DNA from: Xanthomonas sp. 10-10
GTDB taxonomy: Bacteria > Pseudomonadota > Gammaproteobacteria > Xanthomonadales > Xanthomonadaceae
NCBI RefSeq assembly: GCF_040182365.1
Contig: NZ_CP144460.1
Coordinates: forward strand, 1,798,001 to 1,862,000
Reading direction: 5' to 3'
Length of the DNA stretch: 64,000 bases
The notes under the pieces are model-generated. The model did not search any database. It was not told the origin of the DNA and saw only the letters and a program-made list of their open reading frames with translations. Numbering within the stretch: position 1 is the stretch's first letter; the number at the start of each line of letters is the position of its first letter. The position numbers and the translations under genes were made by a program. Shown here piece after piece: positions 55,205 to 63,570 of the stretch.

Positions 55205-56083
55205 TCAGGCCAGGCCAGCCTGCTTCATCACTTCGGCGGCGTAGTCTTCCACCACCCTCTCGATGCCTTCGCCAACGGCCAGGCGCTGGAAGCCGATCAC
55301 CTCGGCGCCAGCGGCCTTGACGGCCTGCTCGACGGTCTGATCGGTGTTCAGCACGTACGGCTGGCCGTACAGCGTCACTTCGTTGACGATCTTGCTGATC
55401 TTGCCGCTGATGATCTTTTCCAGGATTTCGGCCGGCTTGGACTTGTCCTTCTCGGACATCTTGGCCAGTTCGATTTCCTTTTCCTTGGCGACAAACTCGG
55501 CCGGAACGTCGGATGCCTTGACGTGCGGCGGGTTCATGGCAGCGATGTGCATCGCAATGCCGCGCGCCAGTTCGATGTCGCCGCCCTTCAGCTCGACCAG
55601 CACGCCGATGCGGCCGCCGTGCACATAGGCTGCGACGTTGTTGGCGCTGTCGACACGGACCAGGCGACGCACCTGCAGGTTCTCGCCGACCTTGGCGATG
55701 ACCGCAGCGCGACGCTCTTCGATGGTTTCGCCGCTGTCCAGCTTGACGCTCTTCAGCGCATCGGTATCGGCCACGTCGGAATTCAGTGCGGCATTGGCGA
55801 CGACTTCGGTGAAGGCCAGGAAGTTCTCATCCTTGGCGACGAAGTCGGTCTCGGAATTGACTTCGACCAGCACGGCCTTGCCGCCGGCCTGTGCGGTGGC
55901 GATGCGGCCTTCGGCGGCAACGCGGTCAGCCTTCTTGTCGGCCTTGGCCAGGCCCGACTTGCGCAGCCACTCGGCCGCAGCGTCGATGTCGCCAGCGTTT
56001 TCGACGAGTGCCTTCTTGCACTCCATCATGCCGGCGCCGGTGCGCTCGCGCAGTTCCTTGACCAGGGAAGCAGTGATTTCCAT
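55205..56083 (-). CDS. tsf: Elongation factor Ts
   Basis: 292 residues. It is the guanine-nucleotide exchange factor for EF-Tu. The N-terminus reads [20 protein letters not shown], and [13 protein letters not shown] is the conserved TDFVAxNxxF-type motif. Length is close to the family norm (283 in E. coli). GAGG 7 bases before the ATG supports the start. The gene follows rpsB after 170 bp and is followed by a strong terminator. Confidence 0.97.
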   Translation of the reverse strand: MEITASLVKELRERTGAGMMECKKALVENAGDIDAAAEWLRKSGLAKADKKADRVAAEGRIATAQAGGKAVLVEVNSETDFVAKDENFLAFTEVVANAALNSDVADTDALKSVKLDSGETIEERRAAVIAKVGENLQVRRLVRVDSANNVAAYVHGGRIGVLVELKGGDIELARGIAMHIAAMNPPHVKASDVPAEFVAKEKEIELAKMSEKDKSKPAEILEKIISGKISKIVNEVTLYGQPYVLNTDQTVEQAVKAAGAEVIGFQRLAVGEGIERVVEDYAAEVMKQAGLA

Positions 56084-56253
56084 GGAATTACCTCGTATGG
56101 ACGAATGCGTACGGCGGAAGTGTTCCGCCAGAGAGGAGACGGTGCAGCGTGCGCGCCGTCCCCGTAAGAATTTTGGGTGGCCTCAGCGACGGGGCGCGAT
56201 GGACCCGCCGGGGCTGCGGCCGCCCAGCATGGAGCGACCGCATGGCATGCCGA

Positions 56254-57066
56254 TTACTCGGCAGCCGGTGCCGCAGGTGCGTCGGCCTTCTTGTCGGCCT
56301 TCTTGGCCGGAGCGCGACGGCCCTTGCCTTCGTCGCCGGCTTCGGCCGAGAACTCTTCTTCGCGAACCGACGCCGAGTTCGGCGCAGCAGCCTTGCCTTC
56401 CAGCACGGCATCGGCGGCGGCACGTGCGTACAGCTGCACGGCGCGGATGGCGTCGTCGTTACCCGGGATGGCGTAGTCGACCAGGGCCGGATCGTAGTTG
56501 GTATCGACCACTGCGATCACCGGGATGCCGAGCTTCTTGGCTTCCTTGATGGCGATGTCTTCATGGCCGATGTCGATCACGAAGATCGCGTCGGGCAGGC
56601 GGTTCATTTCCTTGATGCCGCCCAGCGAGGCGTCCAGCTTCTCGCGCTCGCGACGCAGGCCCAGCACTTCGTGCTTGACCAGCTTTTCGAAGGTGCCGTC
56701 GGTTTCAGCGGCTTCCAGTTCCTTCAGGCGGGCAACCGACTGCTTGACGGTGCGGAAGTTGGTCAGCGTGCCGCCCAGCCAGCGCTGGGTCATGAACGGC
56801 ATGTTGCAACGCTCGGCTTCTTCCTTGATCGACTCGCGCGCGCTGCGCTTGGTGCCCAGGAACAGCACGGTGCCGCGCTTCTGCGCGATCGACGACAGGA
56901 AGTTCATCGCGTCGTTGAAGAGCGGAACGGTCTTCTCGAGGTTGATGATGTGGATCTTGCCGCGTGCGCCGAAGATGTACGGCGCCATCTTGGGGTTCCA
57001 GTAGCGGGTCTGGTGGCCGAAATGGACGCCGGCTTCCAGCATCTGACGCATGGTGACTTGGGGCAT
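56254..57066 (-). CDS. rpsB: 30S ribosomal protein S2
   Basis: 270 residues. It begins [20 protein letters not shown] and contains [19 protein letters not shown] and [20 protein letters not shown], all conserved in S2. Compared with E. coli (241) it has a C-terminal tail of about 30 residues rich in Lys, Ala and Glu. GGAG about 10 bases upstream supports the ATG. A consensus-like promoter lies about 250 bp upstream, leaving a long untranslated leader suitable for S2 autoregulation. Confidence 0.97.
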   Translation of the reverse strand: MPQVTMRQMLEAGVHFGHQTRYWNPKMAPYIFGARGKIHIINLEKTVPLFNDAMNFLSSIAQKRGTVLFLGTKRSARESIKEEAERCNMPFMTQRWLGGTLTNFRTVKQSVARLKELEAAETDGTFEKLVKHEVLGLRREREKLDASLGGIKEMNRLPDAIFVIDIGHEDIAIKEAKKLGIPVIAVVDTNYDPALVDYAIPGNDDAIRAVQLYARAAADAVLEGKAAAPNSASVREEEFSAEAGDEGKGRRAPAKKADKKADAPAAPAAE

Positions 57067-57310
57067 TGAAGTAACTCCGTAAGAGCGGAATCGCCGTGCG
57101 CGGCCTGGACTTTGAAGGGTCCGCACATGGATGCGCGGGCTGTTGCGAGGCACTCGCATCAAAACGCACATGATTCCGGGGTTGGGCTTCCCTGTCGCCT
57201 CCGTGACGAACCCCTTGTGGGGGCACCCCGGCACGGATGGCGGCGGCAGGTGTGAATTCGTCGATGACGTCCGACGTGGACGGCGCGATGCGTGAAAGAC
57301 GCACAACAGC
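57067..57310 (-). promoter_or_regulatory. Long 5' leader of rpsB-tsf (possible S2 autoregulatory element)
   Basis: If transcription begins near 57310, the untranslated leader is about 240 nt. It contains a CCCC-ACAA-GGGG hairpin around 57212-57223 and other GC-rich pairings. In E. coli the rpsB-tsf operon is repressed by S2 through its leader; the length here is compatible, but no specific structure was modelled. Confidence 0.4.
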
Positions 57311-57316
57311 CGGCGG

Positions 57317-57345
57317 AGTATAGCCGGCTGGACGGGGCGGTGCAA
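57317..57345 (-). promoter_or_regulatory. Sigma-70 promoter of rpsB-tsf
   Basis: On the minus strand TTGCAC (57345-57340) and TATACT (57322-57317) are separated by 17 bases, an almost consensus housekeeping promoter. The predicted transcription start is near 57310. Confidence 0.75.
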
Positions 57346-57352
57346 TTGGGTG

Positions 57353-57460
57353 GGGCGGGAATCGGGAATCGGGAAAGCCTAGTGCCTTGAGCATCCGCGA
57401 GCGAAACCTGCAGCTACCGCGATGCGCCGTACCAATTCCCCATTCCCTATTCCCCATTCA
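57353..57460. repeat. Paired GGGAATC element between the rpsB promoter and the pilus operon
   Basis: Arm 1 (57353-57375) reads GGCGGGAATCGGGAATCGGG; arm 2 (57434-57460) is the inverse, CCAATTCCCCATTCCC and following, and ends in the TGA of the chaperone gene. The centre of about 58 bp has no recognised gene. The element sits directly behind the -35 box of rpsB. Confidence 0.8.
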
Positions 57461-58165
57461 TGGCTCGAGTGCCAGCGTAGTCTCGATGTCGCTGTTGATG
57501 CGCGCCACGAAGCGGCCATTGCCAACCGGCAGGTCGGCGGGCAGCGGCCAGTGGCGGGTCTGGCCCGGCAGCACGTAACCGGCGAGGTCGTCGCGGATGC
57601 GGCGGCGGGTGCCACCGGCATCGATGTAGGCCAGGTCGGCCAGCCTGGCATGGCCTGGCCCGGCGTTGCGGATTTGCAGTGCGCGGCCGCTGCCGTGGCC
57701 GGAGAGACTGGCCTGCAGTGCCGGGTGCGGGTCGCCCGGTTGGCTGGGCAGGGCGAATACCGGCGTGGAGTACCGCAACAGTTCGCTATCGCTGCCGGTG
57801 GCATGCTGGGTGACCACCAGCCGGTAGCTGTCCTCGGTCTGCACCGGGCCGGGGCCGAGGCGGATCACCCGCAGCAGCTGCCGGCCTTGTGGAGGAATTT
57901 CGAAATGCGCCGGGCTGACGGTGGCGGCGGCGGTCGGTTCGAGCAGCTCGCGGTCGCCGTCCTGGCGCCAGCGGTAGAGCTTGGCGTCGGCGCGCCACGG
58001 CAGTGCCGCCTGGTTGTACAGCCAGACGGTGGCCTGGTCGTTGTCGGCGGGAATGCGCGCGGTCGTCGGGGCGATCGCGATCTCGGCGCCAGCGGCGCTG
58101 CCCGCGATGGACAGGCCGGCCAACGCCAGCGTCAGCAGGCAGCGACAGGGGCGGGGCGCGGCCAT
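57458..58165 (-). CDS. Periplasmic fimbrial chaperone (second copy of the pilus operon)
   Basis: 235 residues. A signal peptide (LLTLALAGLSIAGSAAGAE) is followed by the two-domain chaperone fold: IAPTTARIPADNDQATVWLYN in strand A to B, QLLRVIRLGP with the conserved Arg/Val pattern, and a second Ig-like domain ending LPVGNGRFVARINSD. It would bind pilin subunits and deliver them to the usher. The start at 58165 is 2 bp after the stop of the small SCPU-like gene. Two chaperones in one operon suggest different subunit partners. Confidence 0.85.
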   Translation of the reverse strand: MAAPRPCRCLLTLALAGLSIAGSAAGAEIAIAPTTARIPADNDQATVWLYNQAALPWRADAKLYRWRQDGDRELLEPTAAATVSPAHFEIPPQGRQLLRVIRLGPGPVQTEDSYRLVVTQHATGSDSELLRYSTPVFALPSQPGDPHPALQASLSGHGSGRALQIRNAGPGHARLADLAYIDAGGTRRRIRDDLAGYVLPGQTRHWPLPADLPVGNGRFVARINSDIETTLALEP

Positions 58166-58167
58166 GC

Positions 58168-58500
58168 TCAGAACGCGATCGTGGTCATGCGCGCGCTGCC
58201 GGCAGGCGCAGGCCCGGCAAGTGCGCTGGCATCCTGCCCGGTGCTGGTGACGGTCGGGGCTTCGGCGGTGCTGGCTGGCGGGGCGATCGCCATCGGCGTG
58301 CCTTTGGAGCAGCTGGCGCGCGGCGGCGCAGTGCGCAGCTCGCAACCGCTCAGCAGCCGCAGTCCGATGTGCAGGGTGAAGTTCTCCGGGCCGCGGGCGG
58401 TGGCCGGGCTGGCCGCGGTCGAGGTCGCGGTGCAGACGAGGGCGGCCAGCGTCAGGCGCTTGAGCGAGGTGACCAGCGTCATGAAGGCAATCGTTTGCAT
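58168..58500 (-). CDS. Miniature SCPU-like pilus protein
   Basis: 110 residues in the pilus operon. After a possible signal peptide (LKRLTLAALVCTATSTAA) it has NFTLHIGLRLLSGCEL, like the start of an SCPU domain (F.V.I.V...C.I in the major pilin); then SCSKGTPMAIA, like the second-cysteine block of the pilin (QCTALTPYNIA); and it ends SARMTTIAF, like the last pilin strand (DTITATIVY). Only about 11 residues separate the two Cys instead of about 34, and the large middle part is missing. It may be a minor subunit, a terminator of pilus growth or a decaying gene. The start (58500 or 58482) lacks a clear ribosome binding site. Confidence 0.6.
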   Translation of the reverse strand: MQTIAFMTLVTSLKRLTLAALVCTATSTAASPATARGPENFTLHIGLRLLSGCELRTAPPRASCSKGTPMAIAPPASTAEAPTVTSTGQDASALAGPAPAGSARMTTIAF

Positions 58501-58548
58501 TGGAGACGTAACAAATAGCGACGTCCCCGATGCGAACTTTATTAACTG

Positions 58549-59583
58549 TCAGTAAGTGATGGAGACGGTCACCGTGTCGTTGTAGGCGCCTGCAATGGGC
58601 TGCTGCGGTGCCGGCGCGCGGCCATGGACGGTCACCGTCTGCGCCAGTCCGTTGCCGGTGCCGCTGAGCGTGTCGACGCCAATGCTGGTGCCCCAGCGGT
58701 TGCCGCGGCCGGCATCCCGGTACAGCTCATAGGTAATGTAGTTGGCACTGCTGGCATGGCGCATGCGCCGGGTGCTGCCGCTGGCATTGATGCCGTCGCC
58801 CAGCCCGATGTTCCAGGCGGTGCGGTTGGTGCACGACAGGCTGATGGTGGAGGTACGGTCGATGGCGGTATCGATGGTGCCGGCGATGCTGCCGAAATCC
58901 AGGTCGGTGGTGACATAGGTATTGCAGCGGGCCGGCACGTTGGCCGAGGCGGTGAACGGAAACGCGTTGCTGGCGGTCTTGGCGCCGCTGCCGCCGGCCG
59001 TGCAGCTGCTCGGTGCCGGCGGGATGCCGATGATGCTTTCGTTGTAGGAGTAGCGCAGTACGGTGTCGGCCCCGCCGAAACTGCTGGTGTGGTTGCCCAC
59101 CGACAGGATCTGGTTGGCCGGAATCCGCCCGTAGACGGTGATGGTGGTCGTCTGCGAGCCGCCGGTAATCACCGGGACGCCGTAGGACAGCGTCAGCAGG
59201 CGCGGCGAAGGCGTCGTGGATCCGGTGGCGCCCCAGACCTGGGTGCGCGTGGCCTCGCTGTAGATCTGGAAGTCCAGGCTGTCGCTGGTGGGGTTGAGCA
59301 TGCGGCGCGGTGCATACAGCCCGTTGCTGGCGCTGCCCGGCCCGAGGTCCAGGCACAGACTCACCTGCGCATAGCCCAGCACGCTGAGCGCGGCGGTCGC
59401 GCAGGAGACGTTGAGCGTTGCCACCGCGTCGGTGGTGCCGTTGGCCGCCACATTGCCGAATGCCAGCGGCGTGCCCAGGGTGACGCTGCAGGTGGTGTCC
59501 GCGCGCGCGTCCTGGCCGGGGACAAGCCATAACGTGGCGATCGCCAGCGCAAGCAGCAGGCGCCAGAGCGCGAGCGGACTCAT
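58549..59583 (-). CDS. SCPU (spore coat U) two-domain pilus tip subunit
   Basis: 344 residues. After the signal peptide (LWRLLLALAIATLWLVPG) two SCPU domains follow in tandem: residues about 30-185 (TTCSVTLGTPLAFGNVAANG) and about 205-344 (ARCNTYVTTDLDFGSIAG to TVTVSITY). Csu-type pili carry such two-domain proteins as tip adhesins. Its ATG overlaps the usher stop (ATGA). Several Gly/Ser/Thr-rich stretches are typical of secreted beta proteins. Confidence 0.88.
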   Translation of the reverse strand: MSPLALWRLLLALAIATLWLVPGQDARADTTCSVTLGTPLAFGNVAANGTTDAVATLNVSCATAALSVLGYAQVSLCLDLGPGSASNGLYAPRRMLNPTSDSLDFQIYSEATRTQVWGATGSTTPSPRLLTLSYGVPVITGGSQTTTITVYGRIPANQILSVGNHTSSFGGADTVLRYSYNESIIGIPPAPSSCTAGGSGAKTASNAFPFTASANVPARCNTYVTTDLDFGSIAGTIDTAIDRTSTISLSCTNRTAWNIGLGDGINASGSTRRMRHASSANYITYELYRDAGRGNRWGTSIGVDTLSGTGNGLAQTVTVHGRAPAPQQPIAGAYNDTVTVSITY

Positions 59584-61997
59584 GGGGTTTTCCGCTCGGG
59601 GACGCAGGGCAGCGGGCCGACCCGCGGGATGCCGCCGGGGTTGGCCGGGTAGGTGAACCGCGCGCTGCAGCGGCCAGCGGGCAGCTCGACCAGGATGCGG
59701 TTGTCGATCTGCAGGTTGTCCAGATAGGTTTCGCCGTCGTAGCCGACCACCACGCGTTCGGCATCGCCTTCGCGCTGCACCACGCTGCCGACCGGCAACG
59801 GTACGCCCTGGGCGTCGTGCAGCACGATCATGGCCGCGCGTACCCGGGTGATGCCGAAGCGCACCGCCACCCCGGACTGCTGGCGCGGGGTCACCGCGGT
59901 ATCGACGCGGTCCACGCGCAGGTCCGCCGGCAGGTTCAGGGTGTCGATGGACAACTGGTTGCGCTGCCATGACTGCAGCGGGGTGACCAGCAGCATCCCG
60001 CGCGCGTCGGTGACGCCGATCAGGCGATTCTCCAGCCGCACCGGAATGCCGGGCTGGCCGTCGGTGGACACTACCGCGAAGGCATCCTGGATGTCGCGTG
60101 CGGCAAAGCCGCTGCCGTTCATCCACACCAGGCTGCCGCTGGCGCTGGCATAGCCGAAGTTGTCGCCATCCTGGTTGGCGACGCCGAGGTTGTAGCGGCC
60201 GATGCGGTTCAACCACCCCAGTTCTGCCAGGCCGCCGTTGGCGTCGTCGCCGGCACGCCCCTGCAGCCGCCAGCCGACCCCGCCCAGGTCGCCGTCGCCG
60301 GGCAGCGGCTGGCTGAGGTCGGCCACGAACCCGGTGCGGTTGCCGTTGCGCTGCATCGATGCGCTGGCCTGGCGCAACTCGCCGAATGTGGTCGACAGCG
60401 ACAGGTACAGGCTGCGGTCGCTGCGCACATCCAGGTTCTGGTTGCCGGACAGGTTGGCCGCCCAGTTGCGCCCGAAATTGCGCGACCAGAACAGGCTCGC
60501 GTAACGCGAGGTGTCGCCTTGCGGGTAGCTCAGTCGCACATAGCTGGTGCCGAGCGAGCCGATCGGATTGACGTTGACGCCGAACGCCACGCGGTCGCTG
60601 ATGCGCGCCGGCAACGCGCCCTGCAGTGCGCCCAGGTCGCGATAGTCGCCGTGGGTGCGCTGGGTGCCGGCGGTGAGGTTGAAGCGACGGTTGTTCCAGG
60701 CATAGCCCAGCACGTACTGGCCACCGCGCAGCGCATCCATCCGGCTATGCGCGTAGGCGACGTTGGCAACGCCGCCCACGCCGAGCAGCCACACACCGCC
60801 GGCACCGGCATTGACCACGCCGCCGCCGGCCTCGGCATGCGCTTCGATGGTGAAGTCTTCGCGCAGGCCTTTGCGCAGCGTGGCGCTGGCGACCGTGCGC
60901 GAGGCATAGGAAAACGAGCGCACGCCGTAGTCCTGGCGCAGATGGCCGATGCCGGCCGACCACTCGGAAATGCCGCGCGCCAGCAGTTGCGGCGTGCCAT
61001 AGAACGCGAAGTCCAGCCGGCGCACCTGGCCGAACGCGTCGGTCACCACGATCTGCGCCTGTCCGGTGCCGCTGATGCCTGGTTGCGCGGCCAGCTGGAA
61101 CGGGCCGGCCGGCACCTGGCCGCTGTACTGGCGCAGGCCATCGACGTAGAGCTCCACGGTCGAGGGCACCACCGCCTCGCCCAGGAAGCTGGGCGTGGGG
61201 GTCAGCACGCGATACGGCTGCAAGGCGTAATTGCGGCCGATCTGCACACCGCCCAGGCGGATCGAGCGGCTCCAGTCGACAAAGCCGCTGTAGAAATCGC
61301 CGACCGTCAGGCTGGTGGCGCTGTCGGGGAAGTCCATCTGCCAGGCGCTGTCCAGGCGCACCGCCTCGCTGCGCCAGCGCTGGTCCTGCGGGCGGTCGTA
61401 GGCCAGGAACACCGCAGTGGTGTCGACCATGCCGCGGCCGATGCCGAAGCCGCGCAATTCGGTCGCCAGCGACACGCTGCTGGCCCCGGCATTGCGCGTG
61501 GCATAGAAGTCGTAGTTGAGCAGCATGCCCGGCGAGGCGGTGGCGCTGGGCGGTGCGACCTGTTCGGCCTTGAGCACCGTGGTGGAGAGCGACAGCTGCG
61601 CCAGCGGTACCTGCAGTGCCAGCCGCTGCAGCGCGGCGTCGTAGCGCACTTCCACGTCGGGCAGGCGATCCAGGTCGACCAGCTCGCTGGCGGCGCGGTC
61701 GGCCAGGATGAAGCCCAGCTTGCGCAGCGTCTCGACCGAGCCGCGCAGGTGGCCGTCCACCAGTTCGAACGGTGCCAGGCCGCGGTCGGCCTGATTGAGG
61801 GTGACATCCAGGTACAGCGTCTGCGGCAGGGCCGCCACGTTTTGCGGGGCCTGGTCGGGAAGTGGCGCCACGTCGGCCAGATCGGCGGGCGCGGCATGGG
61901 CCAGGCAGGTGGCGGTCGCAAGCAGCGTCATCGCCAGCCGGCCCGCATCACGGCGCTGCTGGCGCGGCCAGCAAGGTGCGTTCGTCCGCCTCACCAT
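59580..61997 (-). CDS. Outer membrane fimbrial usher
   Basis: 805 residues. It forms the outer-membrane channel that assembles and secretes the pilus. Features are an N-terminal domain with LYLDVTLNQADRGLAPFELV, the barrel region with VELYVDGLRQYSGQVPAGPF and VTDAFGQVRRLDFAFYGTPQ, and C-terminal Ig-like plugs (GFAARDIQDAF, VLHDAQGVPLPVGS). Two starts are possible: 61997 (AAGGA just upstream; overlaps the chaperone by 50 bp) and 61931; the longer one is preferred because it gives a plausible signal peptide. Confidence 0.92.
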   Translation of the reverse strand: MVRRTNAPCWPRQQRRDAGRLAMTLLATATCLAHAAPADLADVAPLPDQAPQNVAALPQTLYLDVTLNQADRGLAPFELVDGHLRGSVETLRKLGFILADRAASELVDLDRLPDVEVRYDAALQRLALQVPLAQLSLSTTVLKAEQVAPPSATASPGMLLNYDFYATRNAGASSVSLATELRGFGIGRGMVDTTAVFLAYDRPQDQRWRSEAVRLDSAWQMDFPDSATSLTVGDFYSGFVDWSRSIRLGGVQIGRNYALQPYRVLTPTPSFLGEAVVPSTVELYVDGLRQYSGQVPAGPFQLAAQPGISGTGQAQIVVTDAFGQVRRLDFAFYGTPQLLARGISEWSAGIGHLRQDYGVRSFSYASRTVASATLRKGLREDFTIEAHAEAGGGVVNAGAGGVWLLGVGGVANVAYAHSRMDALRGGQYVLGYAWNNRRFNLTAGTQRTHGDYRDLGALQGALPARISDRVAFGVNVNPIGSLGTSYVRLSYPQGDTSRYASLFWSRNFGRNWAANLSGNQNLDVRSDRSLYLSLSTTFGELRQASASMQRNGNRTGFVADLSQPLPGDGDLGGVGWRLQGRAGDDANGGLAELGWLNRIGRYNLGVANQDGDNFGYASASGSLVWMNGSGFAARDIQDAFAVVSTDGQPGIPVRLENRLIGVTDARGMLLVTPLQSWQRNQLSIDTLNLPADLRVDRVDTAVTPRQQSGVAVRFGITRVRAAMIVLHDAQGVPLPVGSVVQREGDAERVVVGYDGETYLDNLQIDNRILVELPAGRCSARFTYPANPGGIPRVGPLPCVPERKTP

Positions 61998-62718
61998 TGA
62001 TCCTTGCGATGATGGTGCCGCGGCCGAACTGGGCCAGCGGCGCGCCCAGCGACCAGCGCATGGTCTGGCCGGGCAGGACATAGCCCACCAGCCCGTTCAA
62101 TGCGGTCTTGGTCGTGCCATCGACCCGATGCTGCAGGTCGGCGACCTGGGCGTGGCCGTCGCCGGTGTTGCTGATCTGGATCTGCGCATTGCCATCGCTG
62201 CCGGCAATCACCTGCGTGCTCAAGGTCGGCATGGAGTCGGTCTTGCCCGGTGGCAGCAGGAAGATCGGTACCGAATAGCGCAGCACGAACTGCATGCCCT
62301 TGCGATCCGCATCGGCGTTGGGCAATTCGTCGACGATGATCCGGTAGCAGGCCTCCTCGCTGGTGGGCGCAGGCCCTGCGCGAATCACCCGGATCAGCTG
62401 GCGCTCGCCGGCGGCCAGCGTGCGCATCGGCGGGCTGATCAGCAGTTCCTGGGTCGGGTCGAGCTGATCCTTGCCGTCGCGCTGGGTCCAGCGATACGCG
62501 CGGGTCTGCACCTGTACCGGCGCGCTGCCGCTGTTGCTCAGCCATAGCCCGTCGGCCGACTGCTGGGCGCTCAGCGTCAGCGAGGTCGGTGCCAGCTGCA
62601 GGCTGGCCGCATGCGCCGGCTGCAGCGGCAAGCCGCTGCCAAGCGCCAGCGTCAGGGCCAGTCCGGCGCTGGTCAGCCAGGCCGGCGTCCGGTACTGCAG
62701 GGGGTGGTGCAATGGCAT
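61948..62718 (-). CDS. Periplasmic fimbrial chaperone
   Basis: 256 residues. A signal peptide (ALTLALGSGLPLQPAHA) is followed by SLQLAPTSLTLSAQQSADGLWLSNSG and RQLIRVIRAGPAPTSEEACYR, the first Ig-like domain with its basic anchoring residues, and a second domain ending FGRGTIIARINGE. It binds SCPU subunits in the periplasm. It lies 8 bp after the major pilin gene and overlaps the usher start. Confidence 0.9.
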   Translation of the reverse strand: MPLHHPLQYRTPAWLTSAGLALTLALGSGLPLQPAHAASLQLAPTSLTLSAQQSADGLWLSNSGSAPVQVQTRAYRWTQRDGKDQLDPTQELLISPPMRTLAAGERQLIRVIRAGPAPTSEEACYRIIVDELPNADADRKGMQFVLRYSVPIFLLPPGKTDSMPTLSTQVIAGSDGNAQIQISNTGDGHAQVADLQHRVDGTTKTALNGLVGYVLPGQTMRWSLGAPLAQFGRGTIIARINGEADERTLLAAPAAP

Positions 62719-62726
62719 GCGCGCGC

Positions 62727-63251
62727 TCAATAGACGATCGTGGCGGTGATGGTGTCTTGGTAGGTACCGGTCGCGGGATTGTTGGCCGACGGGTTGGTCA
62801 CGCGGCCGTAGACCGGGTAGACCTGGTTGATGCCGGTGGCGGTGCGGCTCAGCGTATTGGTGCCGGTGGTGCTGCCCCACACCGTGCTGCGGCCCAGATC
62901 CTGGTACAGCTGGTAGGCGATGAAGTTGTTGGTGGTGACCAGCGCATCGGTGTTCTTCATGCGGCGGGTGGTGACGTCGTTGGCGGTGCCGGCATTGCTG
63001 CCCGCGCTCAATGCGATGTTGTACGGCGTCAGCGCGGTGCACTGTGCGGTCACGCTGCCGTTGGCGTCGGCATTGGCGGTCGAGGTGGACAGCACCGAGC
63101 CGAAGTCGACGTCTGTCGCGGAGGCTGCCGTGATCGTGCAGGCCTTGGTGACGGCGATCTTGACATTGAATGTGGTGGTATCTGCTGCACTGGCAACGCC
63201 AATGGTCGAGAGCAGGCCGAGGGACAGCAGGACAGGGCGGACAGTACGCAT
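62727..63251 (-). CDS. SCPU major pilin subunit
   Basis: 174 residues. After the signal peptide (RPVLLSLGLLSTIGVASA) a single SCPU domain begins with TTTFNVKIAVTKACTITAAS and DVDFGSVL, has a second Cys in AQCTALTPYNIAL, and ends TYQDTITATIVY. It is the likely main shaft protein of a Csu-type (archaic) chaperone-usher pilus used in biofilm attachment. AAGGA 7 bases before the ATG at 63251 strongly supports this start. It is the first gene of the operon. Confidence 0.93.
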   Translation of the reverse strand: MRTVRPVLLSLGLLSTIGVASAADTTTFNVKIAVTKACTITAASATDVDFGSVLSTSTANADANGSVTAQCTALTPYNIALSAGSNAGTANDVTTRRMKNTDALVTTNNFIAYQLYQDLGRSTVWGSTTGTNTLSRTATGINQVYPVYGRVTNPSANNPATGTYQDTITATIVY

Positions 63252-63570
63252 GGACATTTCCTTGACCGGTCTGGTCATTGATGACGCGACAACTCGTCGC
63301 CCTGCCTCCAATGCATCAGCTGTGCCAAAGATTACCCTGAATGGTTTGGCTATCTCGCTGTTTATCCTGCGATTCTGCGCGAAATTGCGATGTCTTTCGG
63401 ATGACTTCGCTCAGAGATTTCTTGACGCGGATGGCAGTGCGTCACACATGAATACGCGGTACCGTCAGTTTCCTGTTGCCCGGTCCGTTTCGACGGGCTG
63501 GGCGTCCAGGATGAAAAAACGCCCGCACAGGCCGTTCAGATTCAGCCCGAATCGGCGATAATCGCTGTCA
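63252..63570. other. 319-bp divergent region between the pilus operon and map
   Basis: It holds promoters for the pilus operon (minus) and map (plus). A map promoter is annotated separately. No gene or repeat of the main families was recognised, and no clear minus-strand -35/-10 was found for the pilin. Confidence 0.5.
63535..63563 (+). promoter_or_regulatory. Candidate map promoter, probably giving a leaderless mRNA
   Basis: TTCAGA (63535-63540) and GATAAT (63558-63563) are separated by 17 bases. The -10 box ends only 7 bases before the map ATG at 63571, so transcription would start at or next to the A of the start codon. No ribosome binding site precedes the ATG. Confidence 0.5.
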
